DNA of 64,000 nucleotides from contig JAVHKY010000030.1 in assembly GCA_035079385.1 (NCBI GenBank), positions 4,751,001 through 4,815,000 of the forward strand, written 5' to 3'. How positions within the stretch are numbered: position 1 is the stretch's first letter; every line of letters starts with the position of its first letter. The notes under the pieces were generated by a model. The model was given only the letters and a program-made list of their open reading frames with translations, was not told the origin of the DNA and made no database searches. This DNA comes from Aspidiotus rigidus (Eukaryota; Arthropoda; Insecta; Hemiptera; Diaspididae). A program made the translations under genes and the position numbers. Positions 1 to 11,499 of this stretch are shown one piece after another.

Positions 1-117
1 ATTCAGGTGGTCGCATCCTTTTTTAAAGAAATCGCGTAATTTTTATCGAAAGTGAAACACTTGTTATTGTTACATCGCTCTGCTGTTTTGAACTCGTTCA
101 CATGACGTACTGTCAAG

Positions 118-2645
118 ATGAAACTGTCTTATAATTTTCCCTTCATTATTGCTGTTACATCGATCATACATATAGATGGAGCTGTAAAAAAGCTCATTGT
201 TGTATCCGGATACGACTGTGAAACAGATCGTAAATTTTATTTCAAAGTACGCAAAACGGGTGAGTCGTGATTTTATAAAATATCAAGTGATTTTACCTCG
301 GTCGATTCAGCCGGTAGCTCTCAATGAGAAAAACAAAACATACGCATATTGCAGGCTGAATTGGGCTCGTGCGCAAAAAATAAAGACGGTACAAGAGGAT
401 CTGTAGAATTTTCTACCCACAGCGTCATCATAAATTCAGTAATAAAAACTCTAAAAATTTCTTCCTTTCCTTTGGAACTGACAATTGATAGATGAGATTT
501 TTATGATTAATTTGTTATTGACTTTGATCTAGGATAATCTATGTGCAGCTTTTGAGCAATAAGACCGATAATCAAGATTGAAAGGACGGAGTCAAAAACG
601 AGAGAGGTAAAACCTAGGAGAGGGGAAGGAAAGGGGTATACTTTTCCCTCCGGGTGCGGGATTTTCAGAGGGTCGGATTCATGAAGAGAACGAAATTCAT
701 TATAAGATGTAGAGAACAATTTCAATAAGAACTCGTTAATAGCGGATGTTTTTCTGGGCCCCGTTCGGCCTCATCAGTGGCCCTGCTGAGAAAAAGCACT
801 GAATTATTGTTTACCATCTTCGACAAAGAAGAAGGCAAATTTTCTTCTGTTTAAAAAAAAACTGACAAATTCATTCTATTTTTCAACTAAACCTGGTGTT
901 GAGTGCTGTTGGGTCGGATGTCTGCAATTCATATGTGAAATAATATTGTTATGGATAAGCAAATTGTGTACCTGATATGTCGCTGATGTTTACATAATGA
1001 ACTGCAGACATCTTGCTCGACAACCCTCAGTGCCTAGATGGATTTCTATGTCACCTACTCTCGAGCACCGGACTCTTGTTTGAAACTAAACGATGAAGTC
1101 GTGCCCTATAAATAAAATTGTACAACTTCGAAAATATTAGCATGATATTTACCATTTTGTTTTATTCAATTAAGCACTTGGTCTCGCCTTCTGGTTACGT
1201 CACTGATCGACTCCGTCACCTCTAATCGCTTGTGTGTCGCATGTGCAGCACCGCCCGTCATCCATAATGGAGTAGGTGCGAGTTGCGTATGCATTTAATA
1301 TTGTTTCCTCCAACACCGGAATCGACCCTTTCGGGTATAACTTCAGTGACCGTCACCTCTAATCAAGAATAGAGCTCGTGAACATACTTCTTTCTGTACA
1401 GGTGCTTAGGCGATTACTTTACTCCTCACACAGTACACCTTTTCTCTATATTTATTTCAACTCACTTGTACATCCTTGATATTAATCGTTATATAGAAAA
1501 AGTGTACATTACTAGGGATCAAGTAATCACTCACACCAGATGTTTGGAATTTGAACGATGTTTCTCTAAACATTGGCGATACGAATTGTGTTCTATTCAA
1601 GTCCTTAAGTACGAAGTCACGGGCTAAATCTGTGTGACGAGACTTTAGGCAGAGCATTCTGTTGCATTAAGTCATTTATTGTGCGTTTGTAAAAGATTGG
1701 CTCGAAACATAATTCCCTTCGAACGTTCAAACAGTACAAACGATTTAAACTTGATTCTTGTGAATCTTGCGTTGTTCCAGCAACCTCAATAGATGATGCG
1801 CCAGAAACTGAAATAGAAGAGAAAAAACAAATCTGTCGCGACATAGCGAAGAGCCGCTTAATGTTGCAACTCGAAGCGACAGGAGAAGCTTATCCCAGTA
1901 AAAGTGTTGATGTATTCGACAGCTGTACAGGACGAACCGTTGAAGAGTATGTGTTCAAATGCGAAATGGTTTCTTGCTCCTGGACGAAAGTACGTAAAAT
2001 AAAAACGTACTACATATCGAGAGAATATAACGTGAGTAATCTGCCTGAGACCTTCATAGCCGGTCGCTTTATATTTTGGTCTTTCGAGAATGTACTCAAT
2101 CTTATAGCGCTCGCTGAAGAGGCGGCGACCATAGCTTCAACATCAAATTTCAATATCGAAGTCCATTATTTGGAAACAAGAGGAGAAAACCAAGATCCAT
2201 CAAGTAAAAATTCTTTGCCCATTGAGAAGATTGTGTTCCGGATGTAAATCGTCTCATTTATTTTCATTTTGTTTTCTCAGCGATGGCGAGCTCGAAAGAT
2301 GCGCTGTGTAAACTGACTAAAAATGAGAAAGCTAGAATTTGTTCGTCAGTATTCAGTTCTGGAATTTTCAGAGAGCCAGTCGAGTTTATCCGACGTGACA
2401 TCTGTAGATGCAAAAAGAGGAGAATTGCTTTTCGAACTGATGAGGGTAAAGCGAAAGTAGTAATTGGACGAACTTACAAGGAATGGATGGTACGATGTGC
2501 GACCAAGAAGAAGGGCCAGAAATTCGCTTATTTTATATCGCAAGCTTACAAGTCCAACGAAATACTCGTCTATTTGAATGACAAAGATAATCGTGGGATT
2601 TTTCTCGCGTATTTAAGTACCAACGTGAGAATTCCTGTTGGATAA
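118..2645 (+). CDS. Gene A: secreted two-domain protein of unknown family, paralogue of gene B
   Basis: Proposed three-exon gene: exon 1 118-259, exon 2 1781-2203, exon 3 2281-2645 (stop TAA). The three lengths add to 930 nt, giving 309 residues. Exon 1 starts at an ATG, encodes a hydrophobic signal peptide (about residues 4-17) and ends at a strong donor (G|GTGAGT, phase 1). Exon 2 follows a pyrimidine-rich acceptor (GTTGTTCCAG), and the 77-bp second intron is GTAAAA...TTTCTCAG, again phase 1. After the signal peptide there are two copies of one domain. Copy 1 has K-K-Q-I-C at 62-66, F-K-C at 106-108, Y-Y-I-S-R-E-Y at 124-130 and R-F-I-F at 143-146. Copy 2 has A-R-I-C at 206-209, E-W-M-V-R-C at 256-261 and Y-F-I-S-Q-A-Y at 272-278. 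The last residues (L-S-T-N-V-R) match gene B. The family is not recognised; export from the cell is inferred from the signal peptide. The domain homology is clear by eye, while the 1.5-kb first intron is the least certain part. Confidence 0.68.
260..1780 (+). other. Proposed first intron of gene A
   Basis: This 1.5-kb stretch lies between the signal-peptide exon and the domain exons of gene A. No domain-bearing frame was seen in it. Its ends fit GT-AG splicing, and both neighbouring exons are phase 1, as in the short first intron of gene B. The size difference from gene B (93 bp) could reflect later insertions. Confidence 0.5.
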
Positions 2646-2841
2646 ATACTTCTTAAATATGAATATATTGTTTTTTAAAATTACTCTTCGTTGGTTCATT
2701 TTACCGTCCCTGTACCGCGTAGATGTAGAAGTTTTGGTCAGGTTGGTCAGTCACGGGGGAAGAGGATGAAGAATTTAAGTTAGTTTGCCTAATCCAAAAG
2801 GGAAGAAATATTTGGCGTAAGCAAAAAATGTAGTTCGAATA

Positions 2842-3623
2842 TCAAACTTTCGACAGCACATAGGCAAAAAACGTAATAGGAACAGCAAATAAGGTACACA
2901 GCAATACTTTCTTCTTGACGCTCTTGCAACATTTTTCGGCGCAATATTTGGTAAAAAATAGCGAGTGGTACGAAGGCGCAGCTTTGGTATATCCTTCCAC
3001 CAACAATGGGTCGGAGGCCACAAATGGATGGATCAAGAGGCAACATACAATCCGAGAGCGTGCTGCTGTTGGCCAATTTTTGGTGAAGGTGTGCGACGTC
3101 ATTCGTGGATGGTCAGAAAGTCGTGATCACTTTACGTACAAATGGCATTGCCTTTGCAAGGACACTTTCTTTAGACTTGAAGGATTGGACAGTTGCGTTT
3201 CAATGGGCAGTATAGAAGACTAAGGTTCTCCAACGACGACTCAATGATCACATCACCATATTTTATACTTGCAGCACTTCAAGTAAGACAGAAATCACCC
3301 CAAATTTGTTGGCTCAGTTCAAGACGAAGGCATGCTCATGGACATCATTTGAAGACTTCAAAAGATAGTAGTTTGGTTCATTGGAAGACTTCGAAAGATA
3401 GTAGTTTGGTGTATGGGTCATCACTCTCAATTTTGAAGCAGTGGAGGAGTCATCATGCACATGTGTACACTTCCTTAAAAATCGAAAATGTAAGCATGAG
3501 TTAGGAATGAAACTAAGGCTTAAATTGATCATTGACCCTCAGGAAGCTAGAAGTATAGCTCTAGGACAAAAGAGGAAGCGGGGTAGGCCAGCGAAGACAA
3601 AAAGAGCGTTCATTATTCAGTAA
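2842..3623 (+). pseudogene. MULE (Mutator-like) transposase C-terminal remnant with SWIM zinc finger
   Basis: Two reading-frame pieces (2915-3223 and 3441-3623) carry the end of a MULE-type transposase. The first contains the N-N-G-S-E-A-T-N-G-W type motif that follows the catalytic core of such proteins. The second contains a SWIM zinc finger (C-T-C, eight residues, C-K-H) and then a basic R-K-R-G-R-P-A-K stretch resembling an AT-hook. The frame between them is broken, and a 35-36 bp unit is tandemly duplicated at about 3350-3412, each copy bringing a stop. The N-terminal DDE core is missing. It lies about 200 bp downstream of gene A, transcribed in the same direction. Terminal inverted repeats were not identified. 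Confidence 0.75.
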
Positions 3624-3784
3624 ATCTTTTTCAATTTTTCTTTTTTTGACTCAGAAATTATTAATTCTTATATTTAAATTTTGATGCTGAATGACAGTAT
3701 TTCATTTTTTTTTCTTTGTCTATCAGCATTTGCTGTTGTTCAACATACTTATTTGTTGTTATCTTTTTTTTTTCACCGGAAGTG

Positions 3785-4255
3785 CATTTAATGATATTGA
3801 TTAAAAATATCAATTTAATGAAAAAGTTAGTAAAAAATAATTTAAAAAAAAATAAATTAATAAATCAATATTTTTAAAAAATTGATATAAATTATGATTA
3901 ATAATGAATTAATAAGAAATATTATATTGGATGAAATTTTTCAATATATTTATAAGAATTTTATTAAAATAAATAATATAAAAAATAATGGATTAGATAC
4001 CCTGAAATAAATTATTGAATATAAATTTATATTGAAGATTATTAATTAAAATTAATTAATTTGGCAGTATAAATAAATTTGTTATAATTATTAAACTTAA
4101 ATTAAATTAATTGATTTTATTATTACTAAAAATATTAATAATCTATCAACCATAATTAATACTACATAAATAACAATTAAATTGAAATATAAAAAATACA
4201 TATAAATTTTATTAATAATATTATATACATATTACTTACATTTATTAAATATTTT
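3785..4255 (+). pseudogene. rrnS: NUMT: nuclear copy of mitochondrial small-subunit (12S) rRNA
   Basis: A block of about 470 bases is almost pure A and T, unlike its flanks. It contains the invariant animal 12S rRNA motif GGATTAGATACCC at 3990-4002 and, 60 bases on, AATTTGGCAGTAT, the counterpart of the conserved TTGGCGGTAT. Order and strand are as in a sense 12S gene. Flanking DNA is nuclear in character (MULE remnant on the left, unique sequence on the right), so this is a mitochondrial fragment inserted into a chromosome. The edges are judged from base composition only. Confidence 0.8.
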
Positions 4256-7200
4256 TTGTACCTGTTTTGATGTGCTGATAAAGTCATGCCAATCTGAAAA
4301 CTCGATATAATGCGAGTACCTTTTTCAAGTAGTTCTATCCTAAATACGAAGTGCCCCGACACGGTCACCAGTATTTCCAATGCCCGTCCTCTCCCTCAAC
4401 CCGTTGGTAGCTCGTTGAAAGATTGTTTTGAGGTATGTTTCATTTTCAATTTTGTTTAATAATGATTCCGCAACAAAGGAGGAAAATTATCTCATAAAGA
4501 AGTTACAAGTAAAGCAATTCAATTATTCTAATTTGTGAAAAGTACGTCAATGAGTTCTGCCTAAATTTACAGAGTTGGAACCAAAAGCGTTCGACCCATA
4601 TTCTGAATGATGCAGTGTTCCAAATATCATGGGTGATGGAATAGGGAGAACCGGGGACCACTTGCCCCCTACAAAAAAAAAGAGAAAATGAAAAGATGCT
4701 TGATTTAGCAATAAGATAAAGTAACGAGTTAGAAATCAATTTTTAAACAATTTCCGCCTTCCCCCCCCCCCCTCAGCAAAATGTTCTCCGCTACCCGTGC
4801 TAATTATAATTATAGCCTTGAAGTACTTACGTATGCGCATCATTATAGAGCCAGAACGTGATGGCGAGAAACAGTGAACGTAACGCTATCAAGGTCGAAA
4901 ATTCCCAGATCGGATTGTGACGACGTCGTCAGGGCCATAGTTAGAATAAAGAATAATACCTCCTAATAAGTATACGAATTCTGTATATCATACCTGAGAC
5001 CCTATTCTTATTTTAAACAAACATTTTTGTGAGGATTCAATCTGAAATTCTTGATGATGAAATTGATTTTTGTATAATTTTTTTTTTCGTTTTCAGGTAA
5101 GAAATGATTGGAAAAGAAATTTATGTTTGCTGTAAATACGTGAAAAAAGAGCTTGTGTTATTCATGCGCGATGGTAGAACGAAGCTTGTACACCGTCCAT
5201 GAAGACTCTTAAGAATTATTCAGAACGAAGGTTGGTGCACATTTATGCATATAAAATCGTTTCTTATATTAGAATTCCACTTTCTGAAATCAGTACAGTT
5301 GCTAGACGTAACATACGACTGAAAGTACCAAAGTAAAGTCAATTCTATCCACTAAGCCAGAACATCACGAATATATAAGAGTGTTCCCATGAAAAACTCC
5401 ACTCGACAAAAATAAAAACGAAAGGAGGCGCATAGACTAGCCACGTGGCAAAACTAGAAAACGATAAAAAAGATCGTTTTTAGATTTAGGCATTAGAAGG
5501 ATCAAGTGATGATAGGCCAGGGAAAGGAAGCACATATAGAAACTTCTGCTTTTTCCACGAACTGACAGTATTTTGAAAGTGGAAACTTGAATAAATAATT
5601 ATTATCATTGCCGTCAATAGAGATATTTCGATTTGAATAGGTACTCCTATGTATTTTCCAGTGTCTGAACAGAGAAAGGATACGAGACTGAAGAAATTTA
5701 TCCACTTAACTACGGAGGAAGGACCGAGTTCGCCACTTTTGATATCGTATCAAAAATATATGTAGCTTTCCAGCTTATTTCCACTGATAAAAGGAAAGTG
5801 TTTAATCGCTTGGTTCTGAATCTAAACTTCATGAGCTTGAATCTCGAATCTAAATTTCAACTTCAAATTACTGCCTGTATCATTCTTACGAGAATTCTAT
5901 GTATAACAAAATTTTCAAAGAAGTTTCTTTGTAAACATGTCACATCGTATAAGCTTGGTATAACTTTATACGTAAAGTTGGGTATACTGTTTAAGATTTT
6001 TCAACCCGCTTTTTGCATTAATACGAGTATATAGGCGCTCCAGGAGTTTCGAGTTAACTGTTTCGTATTTCGTTTTTCTGCAGTATTACACCGTTTATTG
6101 GTTTCTGCGAGGGCTCGTTCCAGTCGGATTGTTTCCTTCGCAGTTTACGCGGCCGAATGGCTTCGCTAAAGACTTTGGAATTCCTTTTTTCAATTATCAA
6201 CTCACCCGAAAATTAATTATCGGTACCGGTAGGCCTCGTCGTGATCGTAAGAACTTCAACTTACTATAAATGTTGAGTTTTTTTCTTTGTTTTTTTTTTC
6301 TTAGTATGCGAATTAGTCTACCGTGACCACCGCCGATACATCTGGTCCCATTGGAATTAACGCATTTTGAATTTCATAAACGGGCAATATTCGAAACGAA
6401 GACTTTTTTGGTTCTGGTGTATATCTATATAGTACTTATTCTTGTATTAATTACTATTTTGTGTATCCCTGGTCGTTCTCTGGGTGCTTGATGCAGTTGG
6501 GGTTTGGTGGAAGCCCGATGTCAGACGCCTTTTGCCATCAGGTCTGGAAATCGAATATCCGTTGCATTCAGTAGAGTCCTAATTCCAAAATTTGCGAGTT
6601 GACATCACTCCCGCAAGTTGCCCTCTGCCACCATACGCAAAAGAACCCTAGACATTATTCTAAAAATCTGCGAGTTCCATGATTCCTGAGTCCCGTGCCT
6701 TATTTCCAACATTTCTGAGTTCACACTCCCCCTCGCTAGTTTCCCCGTCTCCCCAATAATCCTATATACTGTATCCTTTCTCTTTCTTTATAATGAACTA
6801 TGACGTCATCAATCGTGACCCCGAGCCCGATTCTGAAACTAGCGAGGTCAATCCACCTCCCCTCATCCTTGTAATCCATAAGATGGTTGGTGTAGGTTTC
6901 ATACTGCTGTATGTTAAGTCTAGTCACATGAAGATCACGTCTATATCAATCCTAGAACGGTGGCGATCTAGCGAAGCGAGTGACTTCTTCGGGATCAAGA
7001 CAGTTCCAAATGCAGTATATACCATGAATGGAAAGCGAACGGACGGAGCGACTGTGCTGCCCTGAGGGAGATAGCTTATCTTGGAGTACATCACAAGAAC
7101 TGGGCGGAATTCACAAGCTAGGCAATTATTTCACCTCGAAGCAGACGTGCAGTCCTTGAAATGTAAATGAGGTCATTCACTAGTAGAGATGAAAGATGAT

Positions 7201-8250
7201 ATTTATTTATTTGACTCTGCCAGAAAATCTATTTTCCAATATTTCGGGTTATGTTTCATCTTTTTAGCCGATAAATGTCTGGCTGCGTATTTCACTCCTA
7301 CATACCCATTGAAAGAACAAACGGTCTGTCTAAACATTAAAAGCACTCTTTCATATTCTCGAAAGAGTAAAGTTACTTAGTAGTGAGAACGCTTTATTAA
7401 TCGATTTTAATAATTATTTCCTCCCAAAAGCTCGTCAACCTTACTGTAAAGGATAGCGGTAAACGTTCTTCAATCGGAAATTTCTATCATTGCCTTGACG
7501 AAATGTTTTATGAGCGAATACACTCAAATACTTTACATCGTTCACAAACTGAAATGCAATTCTGTAAGCGAATTAATTCGCTATTAGTTTGCTTCAAAGT
7601 ACTCGATTTGTTTCTACTCGCGTATTTTCCTGCATTCCTTCCTGTTTGCTAGACTCGTGTTGAAAAATTAATAGTAAGAGGAAGAAATTTACTCGACAAA
7701 CTTGTAATACAAGCAGAAGTGGAATTCGACGTTTTAATTGTTGTTGTTAATTTTAAAATTACTGCACAGAAGGACAAAAAAAAAGTGATTTTCGACTTCT
7801 ATATGAATAAGCTTGTGGGAAAGAAGTAAATTATTTTAATAAAGTTTTTTTTCTGTTAGTCAGCAGCGCTATAAGATCTATCGCTTCTTCGAATCTCGAA
7901 AAGTATTTGGTTTTGGGGAGACGAAAAGAGATTGGTTACAATTTTTCGGTTCCAGTGGAAATTCTAGTTGTATGCAATGCATAAATAATACGTTGCTCTT
8001 CTTGTAAAAATTCTATAAAGTTCCATTTGGTCGAATACATTCCAAAACTTTTCGCATAATTATGGCGATTTTGTGTTGGAAGAGAGCAAGGTCATCAAGT
8101 TCTGATTCAAAGATGAGACGCATACCAATGGTCAATCTTTATTTTGATATATTATTTTATGGATTTAAAATATTAATAGTCATGCTGGATAATATCAATC
8201 TTTGAAAATCCACAAGTACTGCTATAACTGAAAAATTCTCAAGTATTCTA
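4256..8250. other. Intergenic, no supported gene
   Basis: Four kilobases with no coding frame that shows a domain. A short poly-C tract lies at about 4761-4772. The part at 6480-7070 is richer in GC than its surroundings and may be a transposon relic, but no protein motif was recognised on either strand. Confidence 0.5.
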
Positions 8251-8261
8251 CTTCATTAGTT

Positions 8262-9324
8262 AGCTTACAAGGGACTACCCTATCATCAGTTGTATAGCTA
8301 CTGAAGAACAGGTTGTAGTATAACACTATAATCTTATTGGTTTTAATAATCCTGCATTGTGATTGGTTCGCTCTCAGAAGGTATTAATTCCTAAAATATA
8401 ATACTGTGTTCTTATTCGCTGTGATATGCTATACTTTGTGATTGGTGCACTCTGTTGATCAATATGCGGCGTTTCTATTAGCTACCAGGTTTGCTACAAT
8501 CTTATTCATTGGTTGGTTTTGTTCTTCTCTCGTCCAATCACCAGGCTGAATAATTTTTCGCTACCAAATGTAATTACATTGTTCGAGAGGCTGGCTTTCT
8601 TCCTCTTTGCCTCTGCAATCTCGACCTGTTCCCAGAGTTTTCTTCTGTTTGTGCGATTCTCTTTGTACAAAGGTATGACTTCAAATATTCCCTCTCCGTT
8701 GTGTTGTTTTTCGTTACAGTGCAGTGTATACCAAACAGTGACTTTCCATATCCTTTCTTCCTGATCTCAAAGTTTTTCCTAGTCTCACCAATGTAGATAC
8801 CTTTGCATTGACTGCTCACAACAGAGCTTACACACTCCACTGGTCATCGGTGATTCTCTTCACCATAGGTGTGTTATTATGGGTAACCATATTCATATCA
8901 TAGCCGTTGAACGGCTTTGTCAGCTTGTTGGTGTACTTGAATCCGGAGGCTACTTCTCGTCGTGCCATCATGGGCTCCCTTCTTGGCTTTCATTTTTCCA
9001 AAGACTCGCTACACTAATCGGCTACTACAATCTGCTTAACTATCTTGATTTCTTTCCTCTTCTCTTCATTGTTCTTCAGGACTAAATTGCCGCTAACTTG
9101 TTCCTCGGGTGGTGGTAGGAGTCATTTCGGATGATGGTATTCGTGTTCGTCGGCTCTCTGCAGATTTTGTATTCTATCCAGTTGTTTACCAACGTGACTG
9201 TTAAATCCAAATATTTAATGGTTTCATTGCCCTTTTCTACTATAAATTGGCTGGGAAATAACGGCACATCAAAATAGAACGTAAAAACTTTAAAAAAGGT
9301 GAAAATACCATCAGAAAAAAACAT
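8262..9324 (-). pseudogene. Penelope-like element 1, C-terminal half: linker and GIY-YIG endonuclease
   Basis: On the minus strand, 9082-9324 encodes the segment after the RT of Penelope-like elements: a K-Y-L-D-L-T-V core (usually F-L-D-V-x-V) and then R-E-P-T-N-T-N-T (usually Y-R-K-P-T-H-T). The frame at 8574-8840 carries a GIY-YIG endonuclease start with G-I-Y-I-G-E-T and a following R-K. Together with the RT at 10598-11490 this is one element, broken by stops and frameshifts and split by an insertion at about 9330-10500. Such elements insert by target-primed reverse transcription using the GIY-YIG nuclease. The flank at 8262-8295, with a CCCTATCATCAGT string, may be its 3' end because a similar string occurs at about 34912-34945. 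Confidence 0.8.
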
Positions 9325-9539
9325 TCCCCTTCATATATTGCTCTTCACTTCAAAATAAAATCAAGAACGCTATAATAATACAATGAAACTTTAGAACAAT
9401 AAGTCGAACTTATTAAAAATACATGCACATTAATTTTGAACAATGAACGTTATAAAAATACATGGAACTTCTAAAAAATAGGTTAACATAAATTTTGAAC
9501 AATGACGTCAATGGTTTAAAAAAATAGAAATGAGCAACA

Positions 9540-9541
9540 AA

Positions 9542-9583
<42 letters not shown>
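9540..9583. repeat. (TTA)n microsatellite
   Basis: About 14 uninterrupted TTA units directly downstream of the minus-strand MULE N-terminal frame. Confidence 0.95.
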
Positions 9584-9963
9584 GATAGGCCCCTAGTGCG
9601 TACTGCGTCTGCTTGGTGCTCGTGGTCGCATTCGGTTTCGTATAAGGATACTTCATCACTGTTCGCGTGAAATAATAAATATAAACCGGAAGGGCATTCT
9701 TCTGTTCTATATTGACCTCCGGTGCATCGATATATCACTTTTGTACCATTAGCAGTAGTTTGTGATGTTGTCCTCGCCCATACTTTACGACGATGAACTT
9801 CTTCTTCTGCAGCCTTGACTTCTGCGAAGACCATAGCTCGAATCCACGAACGATTCCTTCCTCTCCTCCTTTTTACCACCGGCTCATCATAATCATCATC
9901 GTTCGAATCGTCGTCACTACTCGTAGAGAAATCCTCAACATAGGTAACGTCGTTGTCGGACAT
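9580..9963 (-). pseudogene. MULE transposase N-terminal fragment with WRKY-GCM1/FLYWCH-like zinc finger
   Basis: Minus-strand frame of about 127 codons from the ATG at 9963. It opens with an acidic run (S-D-D-D-S-N-D-D-D-Y-D), then a basic nuclear-localisation-like R-R-R-G-R patch, then a C2H2 domain. That domain has Y-R-C near residue 81, E-E-C-P-S-G-L-Y-L about ten residues later, and a closing D-H-E-H. This is the DNA-binding module found at the start of insect MULE transposases. The frame stops just after it, so the catalytic domain and SWIM finger are absent. It is not the missing half of the remnant at 2.8-3.6 kb, which is on the other strand and far away. It could still be expressed as a short DNA-binding protein, but decay is likelier. 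Confidence 0.65.
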
Positions 9964-10214
9964 TATTTTAAAATTCACTCAGAAATACGATGAAATTATA
10001 TTATTGAAAATTCACTCGATAAACAGGCATACGTACATACACTTTGTGTGATTCTTAAAAATTCACTGGTAACTACAGAATATATGAAAACGCAGAATGT
10101 ACGTCGAAGTATGAAGGAATAAAAGGAGTATAGGCGTATTGGTAATATTATCAGCCAGGATCATACAGGAATAAACTTTGCACTTCTTAGCATCGTGCGT
10201 CACTGTAGGTTACA

Positions 10215-10480
10215 CACACAAGTTGAGTGATTTTTTCTACAAGTTCAGTGATACTTCCGTATAATGTTTCATTTTGTAGCTCATCTGTACTAACATGTAA
10301 GTTGAGCGATTTTTTTTTATAAGTTCATTCATACTTTATTATAGTGCTTCATTTATAGCTCATTTGTATTGATATACAAGTTGAGGAATTCTTTTTTATA
10401 AGTTGAGTTATACTTTCTTAAAGTGCCTCATTTGCCGCTAATTTGTACTGAAAACCTAGTTCATTTATTTTTTATTAAAG
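10215..10480. repeat. Short tandem repeat, about 82 bp x 3
   Basis: Three diverged units, each opening with AAGTTGAG and T-rich sequence, then a TACTT...AGTG(C/T)TTCATTT stretch and a (C/T)TCAT(C/T)TGTA block. They lie within the insert that splits Penelope-like element 1. Confidence 0.6.
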
Positions 10481-10597
10481 TTCAAGATTTATAGTTGAAA
10501 CATTCTCTTTTGTACGGGCAATATAATTTCACCCCTATAAATTTGATGCTTTTGTTCATCGCATTCGTTTCAAGAAGGAATTGGTCCACCTATCATT

Positions 10598-11490
10598 AGT
10601 GCCTGACCACACAATTAGGATTTCATCTACATATCTGGCCCAGTGTTTGATCTAGTTTGTGAACGTGCTGCCCTTCAATATATTTTTTCCCACATCATTT
10701 ATGAATATCTCCACCAGTATTGATGATAGCGGTGATACCATCGTTAGTACCTTTTCCTGGCTATAGAGCTTGTTATTGAAGCGGCAGTATCTCTGGTTCA
10801 AAATATCTTCCACTATTTTGGCGTACTTTGGCTCGTCGGGGCTCTCATGATATCTTGTTTCGAAGCAAGGCGAGAAGTTTCTCCTTTGGTGTGGTACCAA
10901 ACATGTTTGTCGCAACCAAGGATACCAGCTTGTCATCATTCTTGGTTTCCACCTTGTCCAGTCGCTCTATCAACTCAACGTTGTCTCTGATGCTTTTTCT
11001 GGGTGCAAACTGGTGGTTTTCTTTCAAAAATGTGGCTGCGATCTACGCTACCTTGTAACATGGTGATTGGATCTATTAACCAGTGGTCTCATTGGACGGT
11101 TCGCTTTGTGGAATTTTGCAAGCCCCTTGAATTTCGGTTCATATCAAGTATTCTTTCATTGCAAGGTACATTGTTCTGTTTCAACACAACTTCCAACCTG
11201 TTATGGTATTTCTGTGTCGGGTCCTTTGTTGTATCCGTACGACTACGATTCCCTTTTTTGTGTGTAGTCTTCCTTCTCCATTACCACGACTGTATTGCCT
11301 TTGTCTGCTTTCATCAAAATCAGGTTGTTTTGTTGGATCTTCTTTTGTAGATTTGTGATCTTCACCTGCATTACTTGTGTTCTGTCATCGGTTCGGTATT
11401 TATTCTCCTTGGTGTCCAACAGTACTTTCCCAATTCTGGTTTGGGCATCTAGTCTCACGTCGTATTCCATGGCTTGCGAATTACTTGTTC
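10598..11490 (-). pseudogene. Penelope-like element 1, reverse transcriptase
   Basis: Minus-strand pieces read in order through a Penelope-type RT: L-M-K-A-D-K-G-N-T-V-V-V-M near 11340 (usual L-x-A-D-K-G-N), K-S-I-R-D-N and the L-V-S-L-V-A-T-N-M-F motif at about 10900-11010, the block F-N-N-K-L-Y-S-Q ... M-V-S-P-L-S-S-I-L-V-E-I-F near 10720 (usual M-G-S-P-L-S-P), and R-Y-V-D-E at about 10630 (usual Y-V-D-D). Several frameshifts separate the blocks and the YVDD aspartate is changed, so the copy is inactive. The linker and GIY-YIG nuclease continue at 9324-8574 beyond an insertion. Confidence 0.85.
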
Positions 11491-11499
11491 GCAGCTAAT

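Larger units (their letters stand above)
9330..10500 (-). mobile_element. Insert interrupting Penelope-like element 1, carrying a MULE N-terminus
   Basis: The segment separates the RT part of the Penelope element from its linker and nuclease part, which are contiguous in intact elements. It contains a MULE N-terminal frame (9580-9963, minus), a TTA microsatellite and a tandem repeat of about 82 bp. Exact ends and target duplication were not resolved, so the limits are approximate. Confidence 0.5.

Noticed and set aside
197..406. Frame of 69 codons overlapping gene A exon 1
   Set aside because: It begins at a TTG in a frame other than the signal-peptide frame; the ATG at 118 with a consensus donor explains the region better.
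2789..3102. Several overlapping minus-strand frames of 82-95 codons
   Set aside because: They are antisense to the MULE transposase remnant, which has clear motifs on the plus strand.
9541..9583. TTA array considered as telomere-type repeat
   Set aside because: The arthropod telomere unit is TTAGG; this is a plain trinucleotide microsatellite.
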